Assembly (NCBI GenBank): GCA_946886995.1 | Contig: CAMPJU010000019.1 | Coordinates: 1 to 11,613 of the forward strand | From: an uncultured Lysobacteraceae bacterium | GTDB taxonomy: Bacteria; Pseudomonadota; Gammaproteobacteria; Xanthomonadales; Xanthomonadaceae | Direction: 5' to 3' | DNA: 11,613 bases | Shown: positions 1 through 6,891 of the stretch, one piece after another | Layout: every line of letters starts with the position of its first letter | Numbering within the stretch: position 1 is the stretch's first letter | Translations under genes and position numbers: made by a program | The notes under the pieces: generated by a model | Database searches by the model: none | The model's input: only the letters and a program-made list of their open reading frames with translations | Told to the model about the DNA's origin: nothing

Positions 1-955
1 TCTCGCCGCCCAGCGGCATGCCCACCGTGAACATGTGGTGCGCCCACACGATGAACGACAGGAAGGCGATCGCCGCGATCGCGTACACCATCGCCTGGTA
101 GCCGAACAGCGGCTTGCGCGAGAACGTCGGGATGATCTCGCTGACGATGCCGAACGCCGGCAGGATCATGATGTAGACCTCGGGGTGCCCGAAGAACCAG
201 AAGATGTGCTGGAACATCACCGGGTCGCCGCCGCCGGCCGCGTTGAAGAAGCTGGTCGCGAAGAACTTGTCGGTCAGCAGCATGGTGACCGCGCCGGCCA
301 GCACCGGCATCACCGCGATCAGCAGGAACGCCGTGATCAGCCAGGACCACACGAAGATCGGCATCTTCAGCAGGTCCATGCCCGGCGCGCGCATGTTGAG
401 CACGGTGGCGATGATGTTGATCGCGCCCATGATCGAGCTGATGCCCATCATGTGGATGGCGAAGATGGTGAACGCCACGTTCGGGCCACCCTGCAACGAC
501 AGCGGCGGATACAGCGTCCAGCCGCCGGCCGGGCCGCCGCTCGGGAAGAACAGCGTCATCAGCAGCAGGCTGAAGGCGAACGGCAGGATCCAGAACGACC
601 AGTTGTTCATGCGCGGCAGCGCCATGTCCGGCGCGCCGATCTGCAGCGGGATCATCCAGTTGGCCAGGCCCACGAAGGCCGGCATGACGCCACCGAAGAT
701 CATCACCAGCGCGTGCATGGTGGTCATCTGGTTGAAGAACATCGGCTCGACCAGCTGCAGGCCGGGCACCGTCAGTTCCGCGCGGATCACCACCGACATC
801 CCCGCGCCGATGATGAACATGACGAAGCTGAAGATCAGGTACAGCGTGCCGATGTCCTTGTGGTTGGTCGAGAACAACCAGCGCTCGACGAACCCCTGCC
901 GGTGGGACGCGTGGTCGTCGTGGTGGTCGACTGCTTCGGGATGCGTGGCACTCAT
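1..955 (-). CDS. ctaD: Cytochrome c oxidase subunit I, N-terminal 318 residues (3' end off window)
   Basis: Catalytic subunit of an aa3-type haem-copper oxidase, which reduces O2 with electrons from cytochrome c and pumps protons across the inner membrane. The start is ATG at 955-953, preceded by AGAGG (967-963) with 7-nt spacing. Visible landmarks are [12 protein letters not shown] (residues 28-39), the low-spin haem ligand H81 in MTTMHALVM, the CuB ligand and cross-linked tyrosine H257/Y261 in GHPEVY, and the CuB histidine pair H306-H307 in WAHHMF. The His-rich N-terminus (residues 5-18) is slightly unusual. The gene continues beyond base 1 and ends in the window at MPLGGE. It lies 66 bp downstream of coxB on the same strand and is probably co-transcribed with it. 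Identity is secure; only the 3' part is unseen. Confidence 0.97.
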   Translation of the reverse strand, partial: MSATHPEAVDHHDDHASHRQGFVERWLFSTNHKDIGTLYLIFSFVMFIIGAGMSVVIRAELTVPGLQLVEPMFFNQMTTMHALVMIFGGVMPAFVGLANWMIPLQIGAPDMALPRMNNWSFWILPFAFSLLLMTLFFPSGGPAGGWTLYPPLSLQGGPNVAFTIFAIHMMGISSIMGAINIIATVLNMRAPGMDLLKMPIFVWSWLITAFLLIAVMPVLAGAVTMLLTDKFFATSFFNAAGGGDPVMFQHIFWFFGHPEVYIMILPAFGIVSEIIPTFSRKPLFGYQAMVYAIAAIAFLSFIVWAHHMFTVGMPLGGE

Positions 956-978
956 GGCCTGACCTCTGGGAAATGCAT

Positions 979-1000
979 GCGCGCAGGCGTCGCTGCGCGC
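979..1000 (-). other. Hairpin in the coxB-ctaD intergenic gap
   Basis: Perfect 8-bp stem: GCGCGCAG at 979-986 pairs with CTGCGCGC at 993-1000, with a 6-nt loop. It lies between the coxB stop and the ctaD ribosome binding site. No T-run follows on either strand, so it does not look like a terminator. An mRNA-stabilising or processing hairpin that sets the coxB/ctaD ratio is possible, but that is inference. Confidence 0.45.
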
Positions 1001-1021
1001 GGGATGTTCGGGAGCGCGGCG

Positions 1022-2032
1022 TTACTGGCCGGGCAGCGGTTCGACTTCGTCGCGGTTCTCGGGCTGCAGGCCGGGCGGCGCGGTGGGCTCGTCGCCCTCC
1101 AGCACTTCCTCGACCATCTCCGGATCCTCCTCGCGCGGGCCGATGCCCGCGGCGGCGGGCTCGAAGGCCTCGGGGTCGCCGGCCGTCGCGGCCTCGGCCG
1201 GCGTCGTCTCCGCCTTGCGCGCGGCGAGCCAGGCGTCGAACTCGGCGCGCGGCACCGCGCGCACGACGATCGGCATGAAGCCGTGGTCCTTGCCGCACAG
1301 CTCCGCGCACTGGCCTCGGTACACGCCCGGCACCGAGATGTCGGTCCAGGCCTCGTTGACGAAGCCCGGGATCGCGTCCTGCTTCCAGCCCAGCGCCGGC
1401 ACCCACCACGCGTGGATCACGTCGTCGGCGGTGATCACGAAGCGGATCTTGGTGTCGGTCGGCAGGACCAGCTCGTTGTCGACCTCGAGCAGGTAGTGCG
1501 GGTTCGCGGCCAGGTCCGGCACTTCGCCGCTCTGGCGCAGCTGGTCGCTGTCGCGCGCCATGCGGCTGGTGAACTCCACGCCCTCGCCCAGGTATTCGTA
1601 CTTCCACATCCACTGGTAGCCGGTGACCTTGACGGTCATCTCGGCGTTGCGGGTGTCGTACATGTTGATGAGGTTGGCGGTCGCGGGCCACGCCAGGCCG
1701 ATCAGGATGATGATCGGGACCACGGTCCAGATGATCTCGGCCGTGGTGTTGTGGCTGAACTGCGCGGCGACGGCGCCCTTCGACTTGCGGAACTTGAACA
1801 GCGCCACGCCCATCGCGCCGAACACCAGCAGGCCGATGATCACGCAGATCCACAGCACGATCATGTGGGATTCGTACGCGATCTCGGACAGGTGGGTGAC
1901 GCCGCGCCCCATGTTGAGCTGCCAGCGCTCGGGGTCGGCGGCCTGTGCCAGGGCCTGCGGCGCCCAGGCCGCGGATGCGGCCAGCGTTGCGGCGGCCAGC
2001 GCCCACTTCGTCACGTTCGAACCGGCATTCAT
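1022..2032 (-). CDS. coxB: Cytochrome c oxidase subunit II (CuA subunit)
   Basis: Accepts electrons from cytochrome c at the binuclear CuA centre and passes them to subunit I. The 336-residue product has a signal peptide (about 1-31, ending QALAQA), two membrane segments (about 57-80 and 100-120), the aromatic patch GYQWMWKYEY (138-147), and a cupredoxin domain. The full CuA ligand set is visible: H207, C242, E244, C246, H250 and M253 in VIHAWW and CAELCGKDHGFM. No CxxCH haem motif is present, so this is not a caa3-type fusion. The C-terminus carries an acidic, proline-rich tail (about 274-336). The start at 2032 is preferred over an in-frame upstream ATG at 2086 for two reasons: it places the signal peptide at the N-terminus, and the likely promoter (2087-2115) would start transcription downstream of 2086. 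ctaD follows. Confidence 0.96.
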   Translation of the reverse strand: MNAGSNVTKWALAAATLAASAAWAPQALAQAADPERWQLNMGRGVTHLSEIAYESHMIVLWICVIIGLLVFGAMGVALFKFRKSKGAVAAQFSHNTTAEIIWTVVPIIILIGLAWPATANLINMYDTRNAEMTVKVTGYQWMWKYEYLGEGVEFTSRMARDSDQLRQSGEVPDLAANPHYLLEVDNELVLPTDTKIRFVITADDVIHAWWVPALGWKQDAIPGFVNEAWTDISVPGVYRGQCAELCGKDHGFMPIVVRAVPRAEFDAWLAARKAETTPAEAATAGDPEAFEPAAAGIGPREEDPEMVEEVLEGDEPTAPPGLQPENRDEVEPLPGQ

Positions 2033-2086
2033 CACATCTCGCCCCGGGGGTCTGGGAAGTCTTGGAACCGAAGACACAACCGCCAA

Positions 2087-2115
2087 ATGTTAGCTTCCGG
2101 CCCGCGTTGCGGCAA
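2087..2115 (-). promoter_or_regulatory. Probable sigma70-type promoter of coxB
   Basis: Read on the minus strand, TTGCCG (2115-2110) and TAACAT (2092-2087) are separated by exactly 17 bp. Transcription would start near 2080, giving a leader of about 48 nt to the coxB ATG at 2032. The -35 lies in a small inverted repeat (TTGCGGCAA, 2107-2115). It is predicted from hexamers and spacing only. Confidence 0.55.
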
Positions 2116-2124
2116 GCTGCGCCC

Positions 2125-2153
2125 GTGCCCGGAACGTGTCCGCCGGATACACT
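2125..2153 (+). promoter_or_regulatory. Possible putA promoter
   Basis: TACACT at 2148-2153 resembles a -10 box in this kind of genome. The region 17 bp upstream (GTGCCC, 2125-2130) is a poor -35, so an activator may be needed. A start near 2160 would leave a leader of about 30 nt before ATG 2190 and would exclude the upstream GTG at 2136 as the start codon. This is a weak prediction. Confidence 0.3.
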
Positions 2154-2189
2154 AGACGGCTTGCAAACGCCTCCGTCCCGGCAGTCCAG

Positions 2190-5100
2190 ATGACCGCTCC
2201 AGCACCCCCCACCGATCCGATGCGCGCGGCCATCACCACGGCCTGGGCGCGCGACGAGGCGACCCACGTCACGGAACTGCTGGCGGCCGCGCGCAGGCCC
2301 GAGGCCGAGCGCCGCGCCGTGCAGGCCACCGCCACCGACCTGGTGCAGCGCGTGCGGGCCCGTGCCGAGGACCAGGGGGCGATCGAGGCCTTCATGCGCC
2401 AGTACGACCTGGGCAGCGAGGAAGGCGTCCTGCTCATGTGCGTCGCCGAGGCCCTGCTCCGGATCCCGGACGAAGCCACCGCCGACCGCCTCATCCGCGA
2501 CAAGCTGGCCGATGCCGACTGGCGCCGGCACATGGGCCGGTCCGATTCGGTGCTGGTCAACGCGTCCACCTGGGGCCTGATGCTGACCGGGCACCTGGTC
2601 GACCTGGCCGACGACACCAAGCGCGACGTCCACGGCGCGTTCCAGCGCCTGTTCGGCCGCCTGGGCGAGCCGGTCATCCGGCTGGCCGTGCGCCAGGCGA
2701 TGCGGATCATGGGCCACCAGTTCGTCATGGGCCGGACGATCGACGCGGCGCTGGCCCGCTCCAAGAAGGGGCGCAACACCGCCTACCGATACTCCTTCGA
2801 CATGCTGGGCGAGGCCGCGATCACCGCGGGCGACGCCGAGCGCTACCTGCAGGCCTACCGCGACGCCATCGTCGCGATCGGCGCCAGCGGCCGCAGCGCG
2901 CCGATCGGCAAGGACCCGTTCGGGGCCGCCAGCATTTCGGTGAAGCTGTCAGCGCTGCACCCGCGCTACGAGCACGCCAAGCGCAAGCGCGTGCTGGCCG
3001 AGCTCACCCCCCGCGTGCTCGAGCTGGCGCAATTGGCGAAAGCGCAGGACATCGGCTTCACCATCGACGCCGAGGAAGCCGACCGGCTGGAACTGTCGCT
3101 GGACGTGATCGCCGGCGCCTATGTCGACCCGTCGCTCGACGGCTGGGAGGGCTACGGCCTTGCCGTGCAGGCCTACCAGAAGCGCGCCCCGTACGTGCTG
3201 GACTACATCGCCGCGCTGGCGCGCCGCCACGGCCGCCGCATCCCGGTGCGCCTGGTCAAGGGCGCGTACTGGGACACCGAGGTCAAGCGCGCGCAGGTCG
3301 ACGGCCTGTCGGGCTATCCCGTGTTCACCCGCAAGCCGAACACCGACGTGTCCTACCTCGCCTGCGCCCGCCGCATGCTGGAGGCCACCGACGCCATCTA
3401 CCCCATGTTCGCCACCCACAACGCGCACACCATCGCCGCCATCCACCACATGCAGGCGTCGCTGCATCCGCGTGCCGGCGACGATGCGCGCGTGGCGGTC
3501 GAGGGCCAGGACTTCGAGTTCCAGAAGCTGCACGGCATGGGTGACGATCTCTACGCCGAGGTGATCCCGACCGATCGCCTGAACGCGCCATGCCGCGTCT
3601 ATGCGCCGGTCGGCTCGCACGAAGACCTGCTGCCGTACCTGGTGCGGCGCCTGCTGGAGAACGGCGCCAACTCCAGCTTCGTCAACCGCATCACCGACGA
3701 GGACATCCCCGTCGAGGACCTGGTGCGCGATCCACTGGAGATCGTCGACGGGTTCGACACCTTCAGGCACCCGCGCATCCCGCTGCCGGTCGACCTGTTC
3801 CGCAGCTTTGCCGATGAGCCTTCCGAGAGGAGCAATTCCATGGGCGTGAACCTTGCCAACGACGGCGCCCTGTCCGCGCTTGCAGCGAAGATCGAGGCCG
3901 CTGCCCGCGACCCGTGGCGCGCCGCGCCGCTGGTGCCGGGCGCCACCTCGTCCGCCGACCTGCTGGAAGTCACCAATCCTGCCGACCGCCGCCACGTCGT
4001 CGGCCACTGGCAGCCCGCGGACGCCACGACGGTCGAGCGCGCGCTGGCCAATGCCGTCGCCGCCCAGGACGGCTGGAACGCCACGCCCGCTGCCGGCCGC
4101 GCCGTGCTGCTGGAGCGCGCCGCCGACCTGCTGGAAGCGCGCATGCCGCAGTACATCGCGCTGTGCACCCGCGAGGCCGGCAAGACCATCCCCGACGGCG
4201 TGGCCGAAGTGCGCGAGGCGGTCGACTTCCTGCGTTACTACGCCGCCCAGGCACGCGAACAGTTCAAGGTCGAGCAGCTGCCCGGCCCCACCGGCGAGTC
4301 CAACACCCTGCAGCTGTCCGGCCGCGGCGTGTTCGTGTGCATCAGCCCCTGGAACTTCCCGCTGGCGATCTTCGTCGGCCAGGCCGCCGCTGCGCTGGCC
4401 GCCGGCAATGCCGTGATCGCCAAGCCGGCCGAGCAGACCAACCTGGTCGGCTACTACGCGGTGCAGCTGCTGCACGAAGCCGGCATCCCGAAGGAGGTGC
4501 TGCAGTTCGTGCCGGGCGACGGCGCCACCGTGGGCGCGAAGCTGACCTCCGACCCGCGCGTGGCCGGCGTCGCCTTCACCGGCTCGACCGACACCGCCCG
4601 CGCGATCAACCGCGCGCTGGCCGCACGCGACGCGCCCATCGCGGTGCTGATCGCCGAGACCGGCGGCCAGAACGCGCTGATCGGCGACTCCTCCGCGCTG
4701 CCGGAACAGTTGGTCAAGGACGCGATCTCCTCCGCGTTCACCTCCGCCGGCCAGCGCTGCTCCGCCGCGCGCGTGCTGTACGTGCAGGACGACATCGCCG
4801 ACAAGGTGATCACGATGCTGGCCGGCGCCATGGCCGAGCTGCAGGTCGGCGACCCCGCCCTGCTGGCCACCGACGTGGGCCCGGTGATCGACGCCGACGC
4901 CCTGGAGATGCTGCGCGAACACGCCGAGCGCATGGACCGCGAGGCACGCCTGGTCCACGCCGTGCACATGGATGAGGCCACCGCGCACGGCAGCTTCTTC
5001 GCCCCGCGCGCCTACGAGATCGCATCGCTCGACGTGCTGGAGAAGGAAATCTTCGGCCCGGTGCTGCACGTGCTGCGCTGGAAGGCCAACCAGCTCGATG

Positions 5101-5396
5101 CCGTGATCGATGCGATCAACGCCACCGGCTTCGGCCTGACGCTGGGCATCCACTCGCGCATCGACGCGACCGTGGAGAAGATCGCCAGCCGGGTCCACGT
5201 CGGCAACTGCTACGTCAACCGCAACCAGATCGGCGCCGTGGTCGGGGTGCAGCCGTTCGGCGGCCACGGCCTGTCCGGCACCGGACCCAAGGCCGGCGGC
5301 CCGCACTACCTGCCGCGCTTCGCCACCGAGAAGACCATCACCATCAACACCACCGCCGCGGGCGGCAACGCCAGCCTGCTCACGCTCGGCGAATAG
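2190..5396 (+). CDS. putA: Bifunctional proline dehydrogenase / L-glutamate-gamma-semialdehyde dehydrogenase (type A PutA)
   Basis: Oxidises proline to glutamate in two steps (FAD-dependent PRODH, then NAD-dependent P5C dehydrogenase), delivering electrons to the respiratory quinone pool at the inner membrane. The product is 1068 residues. The PRODH half shows RLVKGAYWD (354-362), FATHNAHT, FQKLHGMGDDLY, and YAPVGSHEDLLPYLVRR with the substrate-binding arginine pair R486-R487. The dehydrogenase half shows SPWNFP (719-724), FTGST (796-800), the general base E823 in AETGGQ, the catalytic C857 in SAGQRCSA, and EIFGPV (953-958). It ends with the conserved C-terminal NTTAAGGNAS motif. There is no N-terminal ribbon-helix-helix domain, so unlike E. 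coli PutA it cannot repress its own gene. ATG 2190 is chosen because MTAPAP is the usual kind of start in relatives (recalled) and the upstream GTG 2136 precedes the likely promoter. No strong ribosome binding site is seen. Confidence 0.96.
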   Translation: MTAPAPPTDPMRAAITTAWARDEATHVTELLAAARRPEAERRAVQATATDLVQRVRARAEDQGAIEAFMRQYDLGSEEGVLLMCVAEALLRIPDEATADRLIRDKLADADWRRHMGRSDSVLVNASTWGLMLTGHLVDLADDTKRDVHGAFQRLFGRLGEPVIRLAVRQAMRIMGHQFVMGRTIDAALARSKKGRNTAYRYSFDMLGEAAITAGDAERYLQAYRDAIVAIGASGRSAPIGKDPFGAASISVKLSALHPRYEHAKRKRVLAELTPRVLELAQLAKAQDIGFTIDAEEADRLELSLDVIAGAYVDPSLDGWEGYGLAVQAYQKRAPYVLDYIAALARRHGRRIPVRLVKGAYWDTEVKRAQVDGLSGYPVFTRKPNTDVSYLACARRMLEATDAIYPMFATHNAHTIAAIHHMQASLHPRAGDDARVAVEGQDFEFQKLHGMGDDLYAEVIPTDRLNAPCRVYAPVGSHEDLLPYLVRRLLENGANSSFVNRITDEDIPVEDLVRDPLEIVDGFDTFRHPRIPLPVDLFRSFADEPSERSNSMGVNLANDGALSALAAKIEAAARDPWRAAPLVPGATSSADLLEVTNPADRRHVVGHWQPADATTVERALANAVAAQDGWNATPAAGRAVLLERAADLLEARMPQYIALCTREAGKTIPDGVAEVREAVDFLRYYAAQAREQFKVEQLPGPTGESNTLQLSGRGVFVCISPWNFPLAIFVGQAAAALAAGNAVIAKPAEQTNLVGYYAVQLLHEAGIPKEVLQFVPGDGATVGAKLTSDPRVAGVAFTGSTDTARAINRALAARDAPIAVLIAETGGQNALIGDSSALPEQLVKDAISSAFTSAGQRCSAARVLYVQDDIADKVITMLAGAMAELQVGDPALLATDVGPVIDADALEMLREHAERMDREARLVHAVHMDEATAHGSFFAPRAYEIASLDVLEKEIFGPVLHVLRWKANQLDAVIDAINATGFGLTLGIHSRIDATVEKIASRVHVGNCYVNRNQIGAVVGVQPFGGHGLSGTGPKAGGPHYLPRFATEKTITINTTAAGGNASLLTLGE
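3825..3842 (+). promoter_or_regulatory. Internal ribosome binding site and in-frame ATG at the PRODH-P5CDH linker of putA
   Basis: GAGAGGAG (3825-3832) is followed 7 nt later by ATG (3840-3842), in frame with putA at residue 551. This falls in the linker between the two catalytic domains. Initiation here would yield a stand-alone 518-residue P5C dehydrogenase. The AGG (Arg) and AAT (Asn) codons in this site are minority choices for this gene. The encoded residues (ERSNS-G-NLAN) match a conserved linker in PutA proteins as I recall them, so the match could be fortuitous. Confidence 0.4.
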
Positions 5397-5406
5397 GAGG
5401 CCCCCC

Positions 5407-5715
5407 ATGCAATGCCCCGCCTGCCCCACCGAAACCCTGGTCATGACCGACCGCCAGGGCATCGAGATCGACTACTGCCCGAAGTGCCGCGGTGTCTGGC
5501 TGGACCGCGGCGAGCTCGACAAGCTGATCGAACGCAGCGCCGCGCAGCTCGAGGTGTCGCCCGCCGCCGCGCCGCGCCCGGCGCCCGCGGCCGCGGCTTA
5601 TCCACCGCCCCAGCGCGGCTACCAGGACGACCGCCGGCATTCGCACGCGCAGACCCACGGCTACCCGCACAAGAAGCGCAAGGGCCTGCTGGGCGAACTG
5701 TTCGACTTCGACTGA
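5407..5715 (+). CDS. Small zinc-ribbon protein of the zf-TFIIB type
   Basis: A 102-residue protein with an N-terminal zinc ribbon. CPAC (C3, C6) and YCPKCRGVWLDRGELDKL (C24, C27) form the four-cysteine site followed by the WLDRGEL signature of the zf-TFIIB family. A low-complexity Ala/Pro linker (about 51-70), a His/Arg/Tyr-rich stretch, and a basic-to-acidic C-terminal tail (KKRKGLLGELFDFD) follow. The cellular role of this family is not established; nucleic-acid binding is only presumed. Its ribosome binding site AGGAGG (5395-5400) overlaps the putA stop codon with 6-nt spacing, so it is probably co-transcribed and translationally coupled with putA. The stop codon lies in a palindrome shared with the convergent merR-like gene. 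Confidence 0.9.
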   Translation: MQCPACPTETLVMTDRQGIEIDYCPKCRGVWLDRGELDKLIERSAAQLEVSPAAAPRPAPAAAAYPPPQRGYQDDRRHSHAQTHGYPHKKRKGLLGELFDFD

Positions 5716-5723
5716 GTCAGTCG
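5709..5723. repeat. Palindrome containing both convergent stop codons
   Basis: CGACTGA (5709-5715), one central G, then TCAGTCG (5717-5723) is a perfect 7+1+7 palindrome. The TGA stops of the zinc-ribbon gene (plus) and the MerR-like gene (minus) are its mirror-image inner halves. The two coding regions are separated by one base. No T-run follows on either strand, so termination by this element alone is unlikely. Confidence 0.6.
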
Positions 5724-6097
5724 TCGAACGCCCCGAGGATCGGGCACGGCCCTTTCGCCGCGGCGCATTGCCGCGCGAGCCGACGGAGGCTGTCGCGGGC
5801 CTGCTCCAGTTCCGCGATCCGCTCGTCCAGTTTCGTGATCCGCGACCGCGCCAGCTCCCGCGCGCGGCCATGGTCGTGCCCGGCATCCAGCGCCAGCAGC
5901 TCCCGGATTTCCTCCAGCGTGAAGCCCGCGCGCTGCGCCGAACGGATGAACCGCAGCCTGCGCACGTCCTCGCGGCCGTAGCGGCGGATGCCGCCCGCCC
6001 GCGAAGGCGTCTCCAGCAGCCCCTTGCGCTGGTAGAAGCGCACCGTCTCCACGCCCACGCCACCGGCGTCCGCGTATTGCCTGATGGTCAGTTCCAA
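5717..6097 (-). CDS. MerR-family metal- or thiol-responsive transcriptional regulator
   Basis: A 126-residue regulator close to mercury MerR in its DNA-binding half: GVETVRFYQRKGLL (15-28), IRRYGREDVRRLRFI (37-51) and SAQRAGFTLEEI (53-64). A dimerisation helix (about 78-110) and a short metal-binding loop with C111 and C118 (QCAAAKGPCP) follow. The position aligned with the essential Cys82 of Tn501 MerR is histidine here (H76, in LDAGHDHG), and the loop between the two remaining cysteines is two residues shorter. The inducer is therefore uncertain: Hg(II), another soft metal, or thiol stress. The start is TTG at 6097; no in-frame ATG exists between it and the upstream stop. GGAG (6110-6107, part of the operator) sits 9 nt upstream. 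It is divergent from the glutaredoxin-MauE gene and very likely controls it and itself. Confidence 0.92.
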   Translation of the reverse strand: MELTIRQYADAGGVGVETVRFYQRKGLLETPSRAGGIRRYGREDVRRLRFIRSAQRAGFTLEEIRELLALDAGHDHGRARELARSRITKLDERIAELEQARDSLRRLARQCAAAKGPCPILGAFDD

Positions 6098-6102
6098 AGG
6101 GC

Positions 6103-6133
6103 TTGACTCCGTACCGTGGTACGGAGCTTAGAG
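6103..6133 (+). promoter_or_regulatory. mer-type promoter/operator of the glutaredoxin-MauE gene
   Basis: The -35 TTGACT (6103-6108) and -10 TTAGAG (6128-6133) are separated by 19 bp, the overlong spacing typical of MerR-activated promoters. The spacer holds a perfect dyad: CTCCGTACC (6107-6115), GT, GGTACGGAG (6118-6126). Its core GTAC-N4-GTAC and the TTGACTCCGTAC left half match the mercury-resistance operator as I remember it from Tn501/Tn21. The adjacent MerR-like regulator has a mer-like recognition region, consistent with binding here. Confidence 0.88.
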
Positions 6134-6155
6134 TGCCACGCATGGACAACACCAA
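6127..6155 (-). promoter_or_regulatory. Divergent promoter of the MerR-like gene
   Basis: On the minus strand TTGGTG (6155-6150) and TCTAAG (6132-6127) are 17 bp apart. The -10 occupies almost the same bases as the -10 of the opposing promoter. Transcription would start near 6120, inside the operator, so a bound regulator would repress its own gene. It is predicted from hexamers only. Confidence 0.5.
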
Positions 6156-6891
6156 CCACTCCCGCAAGCACGCGACCCTCCACCGGATGGTCATGCCCGC
6201 CCACACCTGCCCCTACGGCCTGAAGGCGCTCGACCTGCTGCGCCGCCGGGGCTACGAGGTCGACGACCACTGGCTCACGACGCGCGAGGAGACCGACGCG
6301 TTCAAGGCCGAGCACGGCGTCAAGACCACGCCGCAGGTCTTCATCGACGGCCAGCGCATCGGCGGCTACGACGACCTGCGCCGGCATTTCGGCAAGCGCG
6401 TCGCCGAACCCGGCGCCACCAGCTACCGCCCGGTCGCCGCCCTGTTCGCCATGACATTGCTGATGGCGCTGGCCGCCAGCACCGCGGTGCACGGCACGCC
6501 GTTCACCACGCAGGCGTTGGCGTGGTTCATCGCCTTCAGCATGGTCGTGCTGGCGCTGCTGAAGCTGCAGGACGTCGAGAAGTTCTCCAGCATGTTCCTC
6601 AACTACGACCTGCTGGCGAAGCGGTGGGTGCCGTACTCGTACATCTACCCGTTCGCCGAAGGGCTGGCGGGCGTGCTGATGATCGCGGGCGTGGCGACCT
6701 GGCTGTCGGTGCCGCTCGCATTGTTCATCGGCACCATCGGCGCGGTGTCGGTGTTCAAGGCCGTGTACATCGACAAGCGCGAGCTGAAGTGCGCGTGCGT
6801 AGGCGGTTCCAGCAACGTACCGCTTGGCTTCGTGTCGCTGACCGAAAACCTGATGATGATCGGGATGGCGCTGTGGATGGCGCTGGCCTAG
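6142..6891 (+). CDS. Glutaredoxin domain fused to a MauE/DoxX-like membrane protein
   Basis: A 249-residue inner-membrane redox protein. Residues about 11-85 form a glutaredoxin fold with HTCPYG (C23; the second active-site position is Gly, so monothiol-like), the cis-proline motif KTTPQVFIDG (61-70) and IGGYDDLRR. Residues about 96-248 contain about five hydrophobic segments with YDLLAKRW and YPFAEG, as in MauE/DoxX-like redox-associated proteins, and a cysteine pair C217/C219 (KCACVGG) before the last segment. Dithiol transfer between C23 and C217/C219 is an inference. ATG 6142 is chosen because it keeps the first glutaredoxin strand intact; the TTG at 6103 is the -35 box. Transcription from the mer-type promoter would begin within a few bases of this ATG, so the mRNA may be leaderless. 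Its stop overlaps the stop of the convergent DUF305 gene by 4 bp (CTAG). Confidence 0.88.
   Translation: MDNTNHSRKHATLHRMVMPAHTCPYGLKALDLLRRRGYEVDDHWLTTREETDAFKAEHGVKTTPQVFIDGQRIGGYDDLRRHFGKRVAEPGATSYRPVAALFAMTLLMALAASTAVHGTPFTTQALAWFIAFSMVVLALLKLQDVEKFSSMFLNYDLLAKRWVPYSYIYPFAEGLAGVLMIAGVATWLSVPLALFIGTIGAVSVFKAVYIDKRELKCACVGGSSNVPLGFVSLTENLMMIGMALWMALA

Noticed and set aside
35..2155. 706-codon plus-strand open frame opposite ctaD and coxB
   Set aside because: Arg/His/Asp-rich shadow frame spanning two genes and their gap; no recognisable domain, while both minus-strand oxidase genes are certain.
2136..2189. GTG start 18 codons upstream of the chosen putA start
   Set aside because: It lies upstream of the likely transcription start and the added residues do not resemble PutA N-termini.
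2949..5462. 837-codon open frame antisense to putA
   Set aside because: It lies entirely opposite a well-supported enzyme gene, encodes low-complexity Gly/Ala/Val/Arg/His-rich sequence without motifs, and is typical of high-GC third-position bias.
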